A DNA stretch of 64,000 nt from Porticoccaceae bacterium (GTDB lineage: Bacteria > Pseudomonadota > Gammaproteobacteria > Pseudomonadales > Porticoccaceae). Numbering within the stretch: the first letter of the stretch is position 1; every line of letters begins with the position of its first letter. A program made the translations under genes and the position numbers. The notes under the pieces were generated by a model that made no database searches, had not been told where the DNA came from, and was given only the letters and a program-made list of their open reading frames with translations. Shown piece after piece: positions 62,947-64,000 of the stretch. The stretch is from contig JALOAH010000011.1 of the NCBI GenBank assembly GCA_023228865.1, positions 1 to 64,000 on the forward strand, given 5' to 3'.

Positions 62947-63876
62947 ATGATAAAAATTAGCGAAGATTTCGCCTCGTTTCCCGCCGAGCACGCCAATCGC
63001 CACAAGCTTGGCAAGGACGGGGGTCGGGAATCCCTGGCTCACATGATTATGTTGCCGGAGTACGGTATAGCGGGCTGGATGTATCCCACCATAACTTGGG
63101 ATGGCGAGGCAAAGGGAGCGGCTTGCCTGTTTGGACCCGCTCTCGACGAGCTGATTGCGGAGAAGTCCGAGGGTCGGGTTGCCGACGATATGGACTTTTA
63201 TGACTTTCGTATAGGCGGCTTCAATATGGCCATCAGGGCGCCTCACAAAAAAGTTGATCTGGGCTGGCGAGGCGAGCGTCTCAGCATGGATCTTCGCTAT
63301 GAAGCCCTCCACCCGGCCTACAGTTTCAGTACCCGCCAGCCAGGGATTCCCGATTTTTTTGGCAATGATCGCACAGAGCAGCACGGAACCCTCAAAGGCA
63401 CCATTGTCGTGGATGGCAAGACTTATGCCGTGAATTCCATGATGGTGAGGGATCACTCCTGGGGTGCTCGTATCTGGAAGCTCAATCAGCACTACAAGTG
63501 GTTTCACGCCGTTACCGAAGATATTTGTGTTCATGTTTTTGAACTTCAGTTTTATGGCCGCATACATCAGCAGGGCTTTCTTTTTAAAGATGGGCTGATG
63601 CGCCAGATTGTGGCGGTTGAACACGACTACAGTTTCGACAGCAATATGATGCACCAGGCGATTCAAATGCGAGTCAAGGATAGCGAAGGCCGCCAAGTGA
63701 CCATCGATAGCAAAACATTTGCTGTGTTGCCGGTGGACTACGACCCAGTGGTCGTTCTTCACGAGGCTGCGCAAAGCTGTACTATCGAAGGCAAAACCGG
63801 TGTGGGGTGGTGCTCCTTCTGCTGGAATCGGGACTACCTGGCCCACGCCAAGGAGTACGTTCAGCAGTACGGCTAA
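62947..63876 (+). CDS. lipocalin-like/DUF7064-type protein of unknown function
   Basis: The 309-residue protein has no signal peptide. It contains HMIMLPEYGIAGWMYPTITW, a central QHGTLKGTIVVDGKTYAVNS and MMVRDHSWGARIWKLNQHYK, a DHSWG-R motif seen in DUF7064/DUF7065 and hydroxyneurosporene-synthase-like lipocalin domains. Such genes are frequent next to steroid or terpenoid pathways; no such neighbour is visible here. The family call is moderate. Confidence 0.75.
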   Translation: MIKISEDFASFPAEHANRHKLGKDGGRESLAHMIMLPEYGIAGWMYPTITWDGEAKGAACLFGPALDELIAEKSEGRVADDMDFYDFRIGGFNMAIRAPHKKVDLGWRGERLSMDLRYEALHPAYSFSTRQPGIPDFFGNDRTEQHGTLKGTIVVDGKTYAVNSMMVRDHSWGARIWKLNQHYKWFHAVTEDICVHVFELQFYGRIHQQGFLFKDGLMRQIVAVEHDYSFDSNMMHQAIQMRVKDSEGRQVTIDSKTFAVLPVDYDPVVVLHEAAQSCTIEGKTGVGWCSFCWNRDYLAHAKEYVQQYG

Positions 63877-63915
63877 CCTGCAGCAAATAATGGGCGTTAA
63901 CGGATCGTATTAGAA

Positions 63916-64000
63916 AGGCACTGACTTAGCGCCAAAGTCAGGATTTTCGTCACTCCCGCGGAGGCGCACTACTGTCCGGAATATATCACGCAGTCATTCC
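63916..64000. repeat. MITE-like element, cut by the window end
   Basis: AGGCACTGACTTAGCGCCAA matches the reversed end of the element at 21623-21704, and the following TGTCCGGAATATATCACGCA matches the inner part of elements A (about 7872) and B. It therefore joins the two repeat groups into one mosaic family. Confidence 0.6.

Noticed and set aside
62917..63846. 309-codon minus-strand frame opposite the last gene
   Set aside because: Equal in length to the plus-strand gene, but without family features; the plus-strand product has a recognisable DHSWG-R motif and a start 30 bp into the region.

Overview
The window is a gammaproteobacterial chromosome segment, probably from a marine relative of Pseudomonas (Cellvibrionales/Spongiibacteraceae-like). 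This is inferred from conserved neighbourhoods (dsbD-aroQ-accB-accC-prmA; hemJ-coiled-coil membrane protein-erpA; mrcB-lpoP), Pseudomonas-type REP repeats, two TonB-dependent receptors, a TRAP transporter and an NhaD sodium/proton antiporter. I saw no rRNA, tRNA or CRISPR array.

Region 1 (1-3.8 kb) is a small chromosomal integron. An integrase gene (intI, plus strand) reads away from four cassette genes or modules on the minus strand: a zinc-finger HNH-like protein, a DUF488 protein, a secreted cysteine-containing protein and a higBA toxin-antitoxin pair. Two attC sites are clear, a third is reduced to its two core boxes, and the distal end is cut off by an IS3-family element. That element's terminal repeat supplies the last codons of higA. 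A LexA box overlaps the intI promoter. intI is broken: a 50-bp insertion separates the intact upstream gene from the segment that encodes the catalytic tyrosine.

Region 2 (3.9-24.7 kb) holds ilvD, a receiver-domain/glutamate dehydrogenase fusion, a 1050-residue hybrid sensor kinase, a macro-domain protein, OsmC, an ATP-grasp-like protein, yaaA with a methyltransferase, a TonB receptor, an M48 lipoprotein protease, a nitroreductase, a CBS protein, ppnP, carbonic anhydrase and an orphan TRAP permease pair. Two inverted ~400-bp MITE-like elements bracket the kinase and macro genes.

Region 3 (24.7-41 kb) is mostly housekeeping: thioesterase, the DUF3426/prmA/accC/accB/aroQ run, dsbD, a PCu(A)C copper chaperone, DUF2333, a PAS/GGDEF/EAL regulator, a PfkB kinase, mrcB with its likely lipoprotein activator, and trxC. 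A run of six consecutive hairpins separates the EAL and PfkB genes.

Region 4 (41.2-49.4 kb) looks like a catabolic cassette: a luciferase-like monooxygenase, a large TonB receptor, an 82-residue protein and both subunits of a hydantoinase/oxoprolinase-type enzyme, closed by a strong terminator. Uptake and ATP-dependent opening or carboxylation of an unknown small molecule is the likely theme.

Region 5 (49.4-64 kb) contains an SDR, rsmC, hemB, MAPEG, a YejM-like sulfatase, hemL, a frameshifted nhaD, hemJ, erpA, a DUF482 acyltransferase-like protein and a lipocalin-like protein. Repeats are abundant throughout and fall into three families: GTAGGAGC-type REPs, elements carrying CTAGCCCGGATATTGCACCA-type ends, and mosaic elements built around GTCATTCC(T/C)GCGTAGGC palindromes.
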